64,000 bases of DNA, taken from Jaapia argillacea MUCL 33604. Taxonomy: Eukaryota; Basidiomycota; Agaricomycetes; Jaapiales; Jaapiaceae. How positions within the stretch are numbered: position 1 is the first letter of the stretch; the number at the start of each line of letters is the position of its first letter. The translations under genes were made by a program, and so were the position numbers. This document shows, one piece after another, positions 1 through 11,641 of this stretch. The stretch covers positions 411,737 to 475,736 of the forward strand of contig KL197730.1 in NCBI GenBank assembly GCA_000697665.1. The letters are read 5' to 3'. A model generated the notes under the pieces. That model was not told the origin of the DNA. It did not search any database and saw only the letters and a list, made by a program, of their open reading frames with translations.

Positions 1-1162
1 GTAGTTGTTTGTCTTCAATGGAAATTGAAGAACAGGAGGGATCAGTGTTTCGGGATGTGGGAATGTGTAGGACAGACTTTGTAAGGTCCAGAATTGATGT
101 GTCCAGTAATCAGAACACAAAAGGAAACTCAACTCGACACAGTGATAGTGGAGGAGTAATCCTGAGGGGAGGGTGCACTATGGCGAGTACTTGCACAGGT
201 GTCCGGAACATCGGGAATCGAGTCGGACTACTCGGAAATCTAAGGATACGATACGACGAAACTAACTGTAAGACGTGTGATGAAAACAAACTAAAACAAT
301 AGGAAAACGAAGAAATCAAATCAAAACAGACTGAAACTAATACATTGGGATAGGAACAAAAGGGAAAACACTAATCAGAACGAAATAAGATCAGAATGAA
401 TCGAAAAGAAAGTGTCAAGATAGAACGTGAAGGTTGGGTAACGTCAACACAAGTCAAAAGTAAGAAAGATTGGAAATCCCAAAGGTAAAGAAGTCCGAAG
501 CCCGAGACAGTTAGATTCGAGGGGACACTAGAGAGCAACACAAGGACAAGCTTAGATTGAGAGCACGAGGGTGAACGACATCCGAGAGCAACTCAGGACG
601 AGAGAGATCACGAAAGATTGTTATTGGGGAAGTAGCTACGGACAGGTTTTTATACCTAAGTACATGAGGTAGCTACAGAATAGGGAAGGATAAAGGGAAA
701 GGTGAATTTGGGACAACATGAGGGTGAATCAAGTGAAGGAGTGCGCAACGAAAGAGGGGGACAAGTCGGAAGTCAAGTAACTGAGGTAAAACATACTGAG
801 TATCCTCGGAAGCGAGTGAAGTCCTAATGGAGGCGTATCGGACCGAAAGGGGAAGTGCACAGAAGCCTCAGGATGAGCAGGATCTATAGTAGTTAATCTC
901 GGAAACCTAAACCAAGTATCTTCCTGATCGAGGACTCAGTCCAAGAGCACAGACATGAGGTGGAGAAGTCGATAAGCGATGGTGTGGAGAGTGATGTAAG
1001 TGTTTTGTAAATCCCGGAGTATCGGATCATTGGAATGCATTGTGGCAGTGTATCGGGACTCGGATCATCGAGATAAGAAGCTTCCTGATAAGATTGTCGA
1101 GATTCCGGGGACGTGCAAGGTCGTAAGTCCAAGGTGGTGAAGGAGGAGTTCTCAGTCGGATC

Positions 1163-1800
1163 GGATGTCTCGGAGTCCTAGGAACGTTCGCATCGGGTGC
1201 ATCGGAGTCGTGTCGTCGGGTCGAATACGGTCCTGACTTGATAACGTCGGAATTCCCGATACTGAATGACGTGGAGGCGAGATGGTGAACAACTAGTCTT
1301 GAGTCGAATTCCGATGTTCCGGACTCCTAGGAACGTTTGCATCGGGTGCATCGGAATTGTATCGTCGGGTCAAATACAGTCCTAATCGTAGAACATCGGA
1401 AANNNNNNNNNNNNNNNNNNNNNNNNNNNNNNNNNNNNNNNNNNNNNNNNNNNNNNNNNNNNNNNNNNNNNNNNNNNNNNNNNNNNNNNNNNNNNNNNNN
1501 NNNNNNNNNNNNNNNNNNNNNNNNNNNNNNNNNNNNNNNNNNNNNNNNNNNNNNNNNNNNNNNNNNNNNNNNNNNNNNNNNNNNNNNNNNNNNNNNNNNN
1601 NNNNNNNNNNNNNNNNNNNNNNNNNNNNNNNNNNNNNNNNNNNNNNNNNNNTGAATGACGTGGAGGCGAGATGGTGAACAACTAGTCTTGAGTCGAATTC
1701 CGATGTTCCGGACTCCTAGGAACGTTTGCATCGGGTGCATCGGAATTGTATCGTCGGGTCAAATACAGTCCTAATCGTAGAACATCGGAAATCCCGATAC
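1163..1800. repeat. Tandem array with a ~149-bp unit, interrupted by an assembly gap
   Basis: The word cctaggaacg recurs at about 1177 and 1326, a spacing of 149 bp. The block beginning tgaatgacgtggaggcgag at 1264 recurs almost unchanged at 1652, straight after the run of Ns. At least three units are visible, and a diverged edge follows 1797 (ataccaagc-type junction). The gap at 1403-1651 lies inside the array, so the true copy number is probably larger than shown. Confidence 0.8.
1403..1651. other. Assembly gap (249 Ns)
   Basis: A run of 249 N characters sits inside the 149-bp tandem array. The distance between units across the gap is not a multiple of the unit, so the gap length is probably an estimate. 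Confidence 0.99.
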
Positions 1801-2299
1801 TAAGCAATGTGGAGGCAAAATAGTGGACATCTGGTCTCAGGAGGAATCTCAGAGTTGGAGCAGATAGGAAATTCCGATGTCATCCAGAATACGATCGAAT
1901 CGTTAGGAGAATTTGGCGCGCCTTTGGATGTTTGGATATTTCTGAGTTCAGAATGACAAGGAAGTGAATTACTGAAGGTCAAGTTTTGTTTGAGATGGGA
2001 CTGAGTGCCGTGTGGTTGTCAGGAGTGAGGGAATGGAATGGTGGGTCCGAAATTGTATGAAACTGGTAAGTTCAACTCGATCCAAAGAGAGGGGATGTCG
2101 TATACTTGATGCAATGGAGTTACGGTCGAAATGGTATAACAGTGTGATTCTTTTAGTAGGCGGATTGGGTTCCCCACAGTGTGAAGTAGGCTCTCTTATA
2201 TTTACTAGTTATCCTCAAGACTCAGCCCCTTAGAGAGGGCTGTGTAGCGAGACTACTCTACCAAACGCGACTAGGTCCCGTTCATCCCCACTTAGGGCA

Positions 2300-3059
2300 T
2301 ATGCATAGGTGTGTGCGCTCAGTGGTCATTCATTCTGAGACTGCAGACAGCTGTGGGCTTGGAAGCACGTTGATACATGTGTAATGACTACAGGCTACCT
2401 ACGAGGCAACCGAGGTCTTCACACCTCAGTGCCAGGGCTCTGGGCTTACCAGCACTTCTGATGACACTAGCTCCTCCCATAGTGGCAACACAGGTTGATT
2501 CCTGCCTGTCACAGTAAGGATCTACAGCAACAGGATAATCCACTCACTTCCTGAGTTGAGAAACAAGCCATGGCCAGTTCAGCTAGAGAGTTTACCACTG
2601 CAGGAGCATCATTTCACCTTCTAAGTGAAGCAAAAATTGACGACCAGATTAACTGGACAATCTATCAGAGATAAATACCATAGCTGTTACACACTTCCTA
2701 AGAAATGAAGTTATATGTTAATCACGAGAAGGATAGACAATAGCAAAACTGAAAACTCACCTCCTACAGAAATCAGATGATAATAAATTAGTATAGTTAA
2801 TTATTACTTCAAACTACACCCACTTTCTAATTACAATATGTTCATATTAATGTCAGCAGAATGACTTCAGGACAATTAAACAACCCTACCTTCTAAAAAT
2901 AGTGACACACCATTAAATTTATTTTCATGTTCACTAAAACCAGTTACCTTATATAATTTCAAAAGAGACCACAGAGCAATGTAGTATTCTTCCATAAAGT
3001 GACTCTATATATATGCATTTACATAAGCCACAAAATAGAACTGAAACATTTTGCCACAG
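2300..3059. other. AT-rich spacer, nothing recognised
   Basis: About 760 bp, becoming AT-rich toward 2900-3050. It has no ORF of note and no structured RNA that I can see. It probably holds the 3' flank of the decayed NACHT gene that follows on the minus strand. Confidence 0.4.
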
Positions 3060-4500
3060 CTAAGTCACCTTTATCAATTCCATGGCACAAAAAATATCCT
3101 CATCTGGAACATCCTCCCTACACATCATTGCCCACATACCAAACCACTTGTCATTGATGTTTGACAGAAACATGGTAAATTTGTTATTAAGATTTGGGTT
3201 CAAGTCTAGGAGTGGTGTTTCCAAATTGAAAATACTGCAAAAGTGATAGCACCAGTTCTCGCAGGCATAGGATAATGCCTCTGAAATATCATGACTGGAA
3301 AGGTTGTTATCACTATCAGTGGAGTCACCATTAATGGAAGAATTGGGGAAGTTCACAGAAATGATTTGAATGCAATCATTCAAAATTTGGATGTGGAATA
3401 GTAAAACCTCAATGATCTGCTGGAAGAGAGCTTTCAGACAAGGTTCCCCACTATATGCTGTATCAAACAAAACTTGACAGTAAAGGGTTCCATAACCTCC
3501 TCCAGCTTCTTGTCAGGATGCCCTTCTTTTCTGTCAACAAACTTGACAAGAGTAGAGGCATATATAAACAACCCTGCAGCTTTCTCAATAAGCAAGTCAA
3601 ACTGAAGCTGTGATAGCCAAGCATCCTTCACAGTTATCAAGGAATGCTTCTTCTTCCATATGTTTGTGAGCTCCACTGTGAAGAATTCCCAAATAGCAGA
3701 GTCAGCAGAATAGTCCCATAGATTGAGGGGTCTGATCAATGTGTCTGAGTGGTGAAAGTGCTTGTAGGTGTCAGTTCAACTTGTGACGAAAAAGCAAATG
3801 GGAAGATGATGATTGCAAATTGGTGAGCATTGGTCGGCATTGGGAAGGTGACAATCATTGAAGGCTTCAAGAAGGAGCTCAATGAGTTGATCAGCATCTC
3901 AGTGCTTGCATTCATCGAGGGCATCAATGACGACAATCAGAGCAGGAAACAATCCTGCATAACAGCAGATCATATCAAGGATTAGGGTCTTGAAATGGGG
4001 CTTAGGATCTTTATCCAGGATGTACAGGTCCTTCTTGAGGATATTGTCCATATCTTTGCAAACGAAGCTATGTGATATAGCCAGTTGTTGAGCAATGGTA
4101 GGGAAGAACTGGTCGATGTTGGAGCAGTTTGTGGAATCTTGTGAAAAGAAGAATGTGGTAGCCAACTTGGGACCAAGACAATCTCAAGCCTATCAGCAAC
4201 TGTGCAGGTGATGGTCGACTTTCCCAAACCAGCCAGACCATGAAGCCAGAAAATGTGGGGTCCATAATCTGCAGCTTCCCAATTCAAAACTTTCTCGACA
4301 ATATCCTCACAGGTGTCCTTTAGACAGAAGGAGCCATTGTGGCAGTCATATGCAGCATTGGGAACATATTTTGATTTCAGTGTGTCAATGATTGAACCTA
4401 TCCAATGGGTTGGCATACTCAAGATCAGGATGGATTTCAACATCAACAAGAACACCATGTGCAGAGGCTGTTATCGCTTCCCATTATAAACTGTTAGGGG
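3060..4500 (-). pseudogene. Decayed NACHT-domain NTPase (STAND/NLR-like)
   Basis: Read on the minus strand, the pieces line up in the order of an agaricomycete NACHT NTPase. A lead-in has NGSFCLKDTCEDI. The Walker A segment is HIFWLHGLAGLGKSTITC (4.2-4.3 kb). Then come ATTFFFSQDS, the Walker B piece ALIVVIDALDECKH (about 3.9 kb) and an ICFFVTS sensor-like piece. A helical part contains AAGLFIYASTLVKFV (about 3.6 kb). These pieces sit in different frames without credible introns, and a stop directly follows DALDECKH, so the gene is broken at several points. The effector part before the NACHT and the C-terminal repeats are not visible. Fungal NACHT proteins are signal-sensing NTPases of non-self recognition and form large, fast-turnover families. 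Decay next to transposons fits that pattern. Confidence 0.8.
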
Positions 4501-4625
4501 GAGTATCCAAAGACTGAGCACTGTGCAGCAGGTTTGCTGGCAAGGATGCCTTGTGGTTACAGATGCCAAGACCGGAAATAGCATTGGGCGCTTGTCTCTA
4601 GGAGAGGCACTCAGTGGAAGTATAA

Positions 4626-5862
4626 CACCTTAAACAGACCTGGCTGTGAGATGGTAGAATATCCTGAATATGATCCTTATCATTGCCTCAATTCATCAAG
4701 GGGTTTGGGGCAGGAATACAGTTGACAGCTCAGTCAAAATGTGATAACAGGTTTGACAAGACCCCACAGCCAATACTCAAACTCTGAATTTGCTGCAACC
4801 GCCCAAATTTAGAATTTGACACACAGATAAGCAGCTTGGCATATTCCGACAAAAATGCAAAGTATTGTCACAGCAGCATCGACAAAGCAAAGCTGATCTT
4901 TTTGTTTACCTTTGCTGCAGTTGCATATCCTATTCTTCAGTGTGTTGTCATGGTTACAAAGGGTATAAACCCGCAACAAAGGTAAACAAAAAGATCACCT
5001 TTTCCTTTGTCTATGCTGCTGTGACAATACTTTGCATTTGTGTCGGAATATGCCAAGCCACTTATCTGTGCGTCAAATTCTAAATTTGGTCGGCTGTGGC
5101 AAATTCTGAGTTTGAGCGTTGGCTGCAGGGTCTTGTCAAACCTGTTATCACATTTTGACTGAGCTGTCGACTGTATTCCCGCCCCAAACCCCTCGACAAA
5201 TTGAGGCAATGGTAAGTAGTGCCGTCCGAGGTTAAGGGTACATACAGTTATGGTTATCATAATTATGGTCAAGTACAGTTATGATATGACCATTTCCCAT
5301 ACCCTCTGTAACCGGTTGAGGTTATCATACTGGAGCTGTATGTAACTGTAACCGACCATCGGTTATTTTGTGTCACAGAAATCACAAAAACTGATGAGGA
5401 GCCTGTGAGGATGTCTTCAAACAGTTGACAGGTCCCCTTTATGCCTCCCTCAAGCCTCCTGAATATTAAATTGATGAGATATCTGAGGTTTTCTGACCTC
5501 TCAAGCATTTGGTGGTGACTCCGGAAATTGCTGGGTAACACTGATCATCATTGGGGACAGTGTATTTGGCAAATCTCAGTCTTACGACCTGCCAAAGAAC
5601 CAGATAACCATCTGGGGGTGTTATTTTGACTGGAATTGACAGTTAAAACCAGCCTGGAACCCGTGTTTGGGTGGGAGGTTATGTAAGGTTACATACGGTT
5701 ATTACTACGGTTATAATACGATACGCTCCTCAAGCATACCCGTAACCTTAGGTTATAATACAATACGACGAAAAAAATTTTATAACCGTATGTGGACAGC
5801 ACTAATGGTAAGGATCATATTCAGGATATTCTACCATCTCACAGCCGGGTCTGTTTAAGGTG
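4626..5862. mobile_element. Long palindromic (foldback/MITE-like) element, split by a nested hAT MITE
   Basis: The left arm (4626 to about 4925) is the reverse complement of the right arm (about 4975-5208 plus 5813-5862). Both ends read CACCTTAAACAGACC when viewed inward. The ends are flanked by TAA (4623-4625 and 5863-5865), which looks like a 3-bp target duplication. Without the nested insertion the element is about 641 bp, with a loop of only about 50 bp. It carries no transposase. A 3-bp TAA duplication is what PIF/Harbinger elements make, and CACTA elements also duplicate 3 bp. I lean to a non-autonomous PIF/Harbinger-type element, but the family is inferred from the duplication only. 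The arms differ at a few percent of bases, so it is not brand new. Confidence 0.75.
5217..5804. mobile_element. hAT-type MITE, 588 bp, nested in the palindromic element
   Basis: It starts TAGTGCCGTCCG and ends with the inverted partner TGGACAGCACTA (12-bp terminal inverted repeats, two mismatches). It is flanked by perfect 8-bp duplications ATGGTAAG at 5209-5216 and 5805-5812. An 8-bp duplication and ends fitting YARNG are hallmarks of the hAT superfamily. Many GGTTAT/ATAACC words lie near both ends, like the subterminal transposase-binding repeats of hAT elements. No transposase is encoded, so it would depend on an autonomous relative elsewhere. Removing it restores the continuity of the host palindrome exactly, which confirms the boundaries. 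Confidence 0.88.
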
Positions 5863-5865
5863 TAA

Positions 5866-7106
5866 GTCGCAGTTTTTGAGAATTGTAAACGGGATGCTGC
5901 CGGTCCCGCATTAAGATTCATATATGCCTTGCCAAACCGTTCGAAACATTCGATTGAACGAAGATACTGTACGCCACAAAGGATCCAGAATATGATCAAC
6001 CGTCCACGCCCACGGGACGTCGCTCCATCTGGTCGACTGTACGACGTGGCCGATGAACACATGGCACCGTATCCATACCCCATCGGTTCACAGCAATCCC
6101 GACCACTTTCACGGCCTAGCAGCCACACGCTCGCATCATTCCTTCTCGATCACCGAAGCTTCCATTGACCATCAAGTATCCCTGCTGCAGGACCCAAACA
6201 ACCCAACGACTTAACCTCCCTACAACCTTGCTTGGTATGAGCACGGACCCTTGGATCCTGCCTGGAAATGAGTTTGATGTATTCCCGCATCTCATGACCA
6301 AGGGGAAATCAAATTGAAAGATTGATGTAACATACCGATGATCTATGACTTGCGGAAGCTGAAGTACAACCCCAATAACAAGGGGTTCATAAGACGTACT
6401 GCCTGGAAGTCACGGCCGGCAATCAAGACAATCTCTGTCCTCTCCGTCGATCCCCTGGCTCATAATGATGAACTCAAATCCCGACTTCTGCTCCTAGCCT
6501 CGATATCTCTCTGAGAAAGCAGCTTGAGGAGGTCCGGGCCTACATCTAGGGATTCGGCTCGAGTCCTCGTCTGAGGATGAGACAGGTGTCACGGAGAGTC
6601 GAGGATTAGGACGAAGGGATACAAAGGAACCAGCGGAGAAGGATTAGCGAGGGGGGAGTGTGCCGGGGACAATCAATGGGACGGACCTACAGCTGCTATC
6701 GTGTCGCTTTCAGCTATCAATTGGTGATGGTGGTTGTATACGAGTGATTGACGTTCACTTCCGAGTTGTCGTATCTCTGGGAAGGCGCCACGAATCAACA
6801 TGTGATATGTCAGGGGGAGGATGTGAAGGCAGCGTACCTGAGAGGATTTCGTTCGCCCTCTTCGTCAGGGTAGGTACTAAGGACGACATCGTCATGGGTT
6901 GGTTTCGTATCAAAAGCCGAGGAGTCTGAACCCAACTGGGGCAAGCATCATCAACACTCCATCTGCAGTCAGAGATTCAAGTGATTAGGGAGCACGTACC
7001 CAGATCCATAGGGTCCGTGGGCTTCCCACTTGGCTGAGGCACACCGACGCCTAATCCATAATGCTTCCTCAACAAATCTCTCGCTCGTGTCCACTACTAC
7101 CGCCAG
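5866..7106. other. Spacer with fragmentary ORFs, no gene recognised
   Basis: Short plus-strand open stretches are present, for example 5929-6168 and a run around 6330-6520 reading IYDLRKLKYNPNNKG. None joins into a recognisable protein. It may be the remnant of a decayed gene or element next to the transposon pair. Confidence 0.35.
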
Positions 7107-7990
7107 TCACGGTATTCGCCAATAACGGACGCTCAGTTGCATCTCTAACTCCGGGAGGCGAAGGCGGCGTATGAGACGCTGCCGAGCGTGGGCCATACTC
7201 GATACAGTTCGTGTACCACGAGGTGTTGGCGATAAACCAGATGGAATGCGCGGTGTACTTGGAGAAGAAACAGTGGGGGTGGTTAGGTTGGTGTTGAGGC
7301 GGTGGAGGGAGATGGTGGGCGGGCGGGCGAAGGCAGAGGGGAGGGGGAGGACGGAGGACGTGTTGAAGTTGCTGCAGTTGAGAATGGGAGAGGTTTGTTG
7401 GAGGGTATTGATAGTGGATTTGGAACTGAGGACGACATCGTCAATGCCTTGCTGACAAAGGAAAGGTTGTAGTGACTTACCTTCGGGTTCAGTGCGTCGA
7501 TTTGACATTGTCCAGCGACGCTACAGTGGTTGAAGTGCCTCGAGCTGTCCGATCTTGACGTCGACGGCTGCAGCCTTGCCGACTTCAGCGAGATTTGCGA
7601 GCTCTGATAATGCACCTAGAGTCAATATTATATGATGGGTTCGACAGTGTTGTTTAGCAGAAATCACCATGATTGTCACAGGCAGGCGAATGATTAGACC
7701 TGTTGGAGATGGAAACTCACAGCAACTGTGTGGGAAAATGGACTTCGTCGTTGTTCTCCCAATTATGCGATTTGACATTGTCCAGAAGCGCTAACGCGGT
7801 TGAAGTGCCTCGAGCTATACGAACTTGACCATCACTATTCAACAACGTTTGCGAGCTCTGCTGACGCTCCTAGATTCAATATTAAACTGATGGGTCCGAC
7901 GATGTTGTATGGATGAAATCAAAATTGTCACTCGGGGGCACAGAAGGGGGCAACGCGTGGGAAAGCGGACTTCGTCTTCGCTCACTCCAT
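7107..7990 (-). other. Unrecognised coding-like stretch with an internal tandem duplication
   Basis: On the minus strand an exon-like segment with ALSELANLAEVGKAAAVD lies at about 7530-7620. It is preceded by a plausible 3' splice site (gactctag) and a further exon-like piece at about 7735-7765, and ends in TAG after LEALQPL. A second, more degraded copy lies at 7767-7990. Another minus ORF (7107-7508) is rich in S, T and P. I do not recognise the protein. It may be a small gene whose end has duplicated and decayed. Confidence 0.35.
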
Positions 7991-8000
7991 GTTCACCAAG
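7497..8000. repeat. Diverged direct tandem duplication (~270-bp unit)
   Basis: Unit 1 begins gatttgacattgtccag at about 7498 and unit 2 begins with the same words at about 7768. Both continue through ttgaagtgcctcgagct, ttgcgagctctg, a tcaatatta stretch and atgatgggt/ctgatgggt to a shared tail around ggacttcgtc. The copies differ by many substitutions and small indels, so the duplication is old. Confidence 0.75.
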
Positions 8001-8358
8001 TCCGCCTCCCCACCCGTTTCACTTCCCTTCCCCAAATGGGAGGACCAGATGGCACGGTGTGGTTCATGATTAACAACACCGCGCTAAGAGAATATGATTC
8101 TTACGTAACCTTTCGGACAGTGACTTTGGCTCTGAACATTGCTCAGCACTGCGTTGAAAGCTCAATTAAACCTTGTCAAGCCAGCTTCAGTTGACTTGTG
8201 GTGGTGAGATCTGCGGCATAGACGGGCCAGGAATCGAGACCAGCACTCAAGTTGATTCACGAACAAGCAATAGCTCTGTTCCCCAACTAACCCGTCGCAT
8301 TGAGCTTGGCGTTAATCACTGTCCACCTCGACCTACACCACGTCGCCATCGTCATTAC

Positions 8359-11292
8359 TCATAGCGAAGAACGAAGGGAGACGAGGAGACTCACCACCTG
8401 AGCAGTCTTTGCCCTCGATTTGGTCGCAGCAGCCCTCGACGTCCGACCAGAAGGTGCAAAACTCAGTGTTGCTTGTTTTGCCGAAGAGGCCGCAGCAGGT
8501 TTCTTTTTTGCCGGCGCTTTCTTCGTTGTAGTTGGTTGACTGAAATGCGCGAGTTACTAGGTGGGGGGTGATGAGATGAACTTGTAAAACATACCTCAGG
8601 ACAGCAGCCCGATTCGTCCGTTTCGTAGTGGTAGCTTTCGGTGGTGGGGCTTCTTCCTCGTCGTCATCATCGTCGTCCACAATGAAACCATCCTCATCAG
8701 ATTCAGGCTTATCCAAACCATTAGTCAACTCCGATCCAAAGAAAGATAAACCGAAAATCGTACAGAAACGACCTTCTTCCCTTTCCCTTTCGCAGGCGCC
8801 TTCTTAGCAGTCGCAGCAGCCTTTCCTTTCGCAGCAGTCTTCTTGGGAGGAGGTACAGCATCAGATTCTTCGTCCACATCGAAAGTAGAACCCCCATCGA
8901 CGTCCATTAACATCGAATCATCGGAGGCTGCGCCGTCAGAGTCTTCCGTCGCCTTCGCTTTGCCCTTTCCCTGAACAACACGGTTAGCAGGGAGGAGATA
9001 TAGCATAGAGGAAGGCAAGGATGAACCTTTGATTTTTGTTGCTGGCCGACTCGTTCGGCATACTCCTTCTCCTGTTGTTCTTTAGCTTTCATTAGCTAAC
9101 AAAGCAACGTCAATAAAGGCCTACAGATTGGATAGGGTTGAGGAAGCGACAACGTACAACATCGTCCAACTCCTCTTCGTCAACCTCTCCATTCGCTTGA
9201 ACACCCTTCATGAGCGATTTCAGCGTAGCAGCAACATGTCTACGCCCCCCACATTGAGTAAAACAACCAGCCCGACGACTCTCAAATCCCAAAACACTCA
9301 CGACTGAATAGCATGCGGATCATCCTTATCCACAAAAGTCTGAATCGCATCACTCATTCCTCCCTCCCCAAGTAACTGCAACTCCTGCGCACCCAAATAC
9401 TCCTTCACAAGCGTAGCCACCCTCACCCTACTCAACTTCTCCGATATTGTCAACTCAGGATCATCAATTGAGAGTTCTGGTACGTCGACTACCACTTTGT
9501 CTTTACGAGAGGTAGATTTTTTGGCGCGGTGGAAGATGAGGAGGTCTCGGGGGTTGGCGATCCGGCCTTGGAATTCTTGGCCGAAGCGGATTGGGTTGGA
9601 CATTTCGGAGACGCCTGTTGTGTCTACCTATATGAGAGAGGGAGTCAGGTCGATTTCGTACCAGGACGGGATCGATCGACTCACTTTGAGTCGAACGAGA
9701 GGGAGCATTCGAGGGAGTTCTTCGTCACCTTCTTCAACAGCTTTGGCGTTTCGCTCGTCCCATAGGGTGTTCGCCTGGTCGATGAGCGCGTTGACCTATT
9801 AGAAAAAGTTGACGAGAGGTGAGTTTGAGATTGTCAGACCGGAAGGATTGCGGCTTACCCTAGCTTTGAGGAACTTGGCAATCTCCATTTGGTCAGTCAG
9901 ATCAAACCCTTCTTCCTCCGCCACCTCCGATAACACAACCTCGTCTAACACGAACGGCCGAACACTCCGTAGAGGGATGGGAGTGAGTTGGAATTCTTTT
10001 CCTTGGATTTGTAGGAGTGCGACGTGTCTAGAGTCAGATCGCAGGGTTCGTCAGTTATGGATGACGAAATATTGGGGATAGGGTTTTTACTTTTCGAGGG
10101 CTTCACCGTCAGCTAGGGAGGTAGCGACCGAGGAACCAGGTTGAGTGATGAAGTATTTCTTGCCAGCGACAGGTTCGGGGATGATTCGACAATCATGTTC
10201 GTGGCCCCATACGACGAGGTCAATACTATCATCAAACATGCCCTCCGGAACACTCTCCTGCGGCCCATGTTTAACCCTACAAAATTCACCATCATCTCAA
10301 GTTTCAAGAAACCAAACAAAAAAAACAACCCACCGATTCTGGTGCACTAACAAAATATTAAACCAATCATCCTTGTCCCTCGGCATGAACATCCGAACCC
10401 TATTACTCCTCAACTCAAAATGCATTCGGGCATCTTTGACGTTACCAACTCCGTACATACCCAATTTGGTGTTACCTTTTTGGAGGAGGACGGGACGGAT
10501 TGCGATACCGGAGTTTTGGGCATCGGCGTCGTTGAGGGGCAAGTCGAATTTACCCATGTAGTTTACGAGACCGGCGGTGGAGAGGAGGTCGAGGGCACAG
10601 AGGGCGCCTTCCTAGGGTGGGGTTAAGATGGGCGAGGGGTGTGGGGGAGGTGGAGGACGTACGGGGCCGGCACCTTGGGGGTCGTCGTGGTTCCCGTGAA
10701 TAGAAAAAACGGGGATACCGATGTTGAAATTGGGATCTTCGTAATTGATCGCTGGGAACCTACCATCGATTCGTGCTTCAACTCAGCGGAGCCTGGAGGT
10801 GTGGATCAGAATTGACACTCACGAGAATCCGGTTGCTTTGCCCTCATCTGGATCGCTGAGGAGTTCGAGTTGGATGGGTTTGTCACCCATTGTATATTCT
10901 CGAAGCAGAGCCATTGTTTGGAAGAGACAGTCTCTTGATGGGCGGTTTTCGTGGAATAGGTCGCCGCCGAGGAGGATAAAGTCGACCTGAATTATTTCAG
11001 GTGTCAGCAGACATACTGGAATAGAGCAAATGTTCCACTCACATCGTGCTTCACGGCCAACTGCAGAATCTCCTTGAACGAGTTGATGGAGTCCTGCCCA
11101 CGAATTGGGTCCCTCTCGTTGTACCCGATGTGATTATCCGTCGCAAGCATAATGCGAATAGTGTCATTCTCGTCTGAAAGTTGAGGTCGACACGTCAGAA
11201 ACGTCTCCAATGCAAAGTCAGCTAGCTAGCCACTAACATCCATTCTGGATTGCGGTTGGAGGTGGTGCTGAGCCCCTTTGTGAGTTGCTCAT
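8359..11292 (-). CDS. MRE11: MRE11 double-strand break repair nuclease
   Basis: This is the Mre11 subunit of the MRN/MRX complex, a Mn-dependent 3'-5' exo/endonuclease that starts end resection, tethers breaks and activates the ATM/Tel1 checkpoint in the nucleus. The start at 11292 gives [13 protein letters not shown]. After one intron come the phosphoesterase motifs in order: [14 protein letters not shown] (D-x-H), [22 protein letters not shown] and [10 protein letters not shown]. The Mre11 DNA-binding domain follows (around [17 protein letters not shown]), then an acidic and Lys/Ala-rich tail with [13 protein letters not shown]. That low-complexity DNA-binding tail is usual for the family. 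It ends at TGA 8359-8361, after an Arg/Lys/Ala stretch. At least eight short introns interrupt it, and all catalytic motifs are present. It is head-to-head with the sugar-nucleotide transporter. The 3'-terminal exon boundary is the least certain part. Confidence 0.95.
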
Positions 11293-11641
11293 AGCTTTAG
11301 CGCTGGTCTTGGTGGGCTCAACAATTCTTGTATACGATTCAGTGAAGCTAGCAATAATGACGATAGAGGAGGGTAAGTAGTAAGTCGTTACGGTGCGGGC
11401 GAAGTGCCAGTGACTTTGGATTTCCAATTCCGCGTCGCGTCGCGTCTTTCCACGTTGCAGCCATCTTTACTTGTGCACTCCCACCACATCCCACACCGCC
11501 AAACCTTTGCCGCGCGACCGCAGTCGACGTCGCTGACCTTCAATATCTTCATCCCTGCCTACACCACGACAGACTGTACATACTCGCATATACCCCAATC
11601 CGACAATTGTACTAGAAATCTGCACAGGTTAGAACGCAATT
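11293..11641. promoter_or_regulatory. Shared divergent promoter, MRE11 / nucleotide-sugar transporter
   Basis: These 349 bp separate the two start codons and must hold both core promoters and 5' leaders. The sequence is mixed, with CT-rich and CA-rich tracts toward the plus-strand gene. No TATA box stands out to me. Confidence 0.6.

Larger units (their letters stand above)
1..2300. repeat. Unclassified repeat-rich, non-coding block
   Basis: No convincing gene is visible. The sequence is full of recurring words such as cggaacatcggga, tcggaattc and cctaggaacg, and contains the 149-bp array listed separately. It could be the non-coding part or terminal region of a retroelement, or a satellite-like block. 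I could not find a matching pair of end repeats, so I do not assign a family. Short ORFs here look random. Confidence 0.5.

Noticed and set aside
1327-1740. ORFs running through the first N gap
   Set aside because: The frame is made of Ns. The flanks are tandem repeat, not coding.
1-2300. A complete LTR element
   Set aside because: No matching end repeats, no coding domain and no target duplication could be seen, so only a generic repeat call is given.
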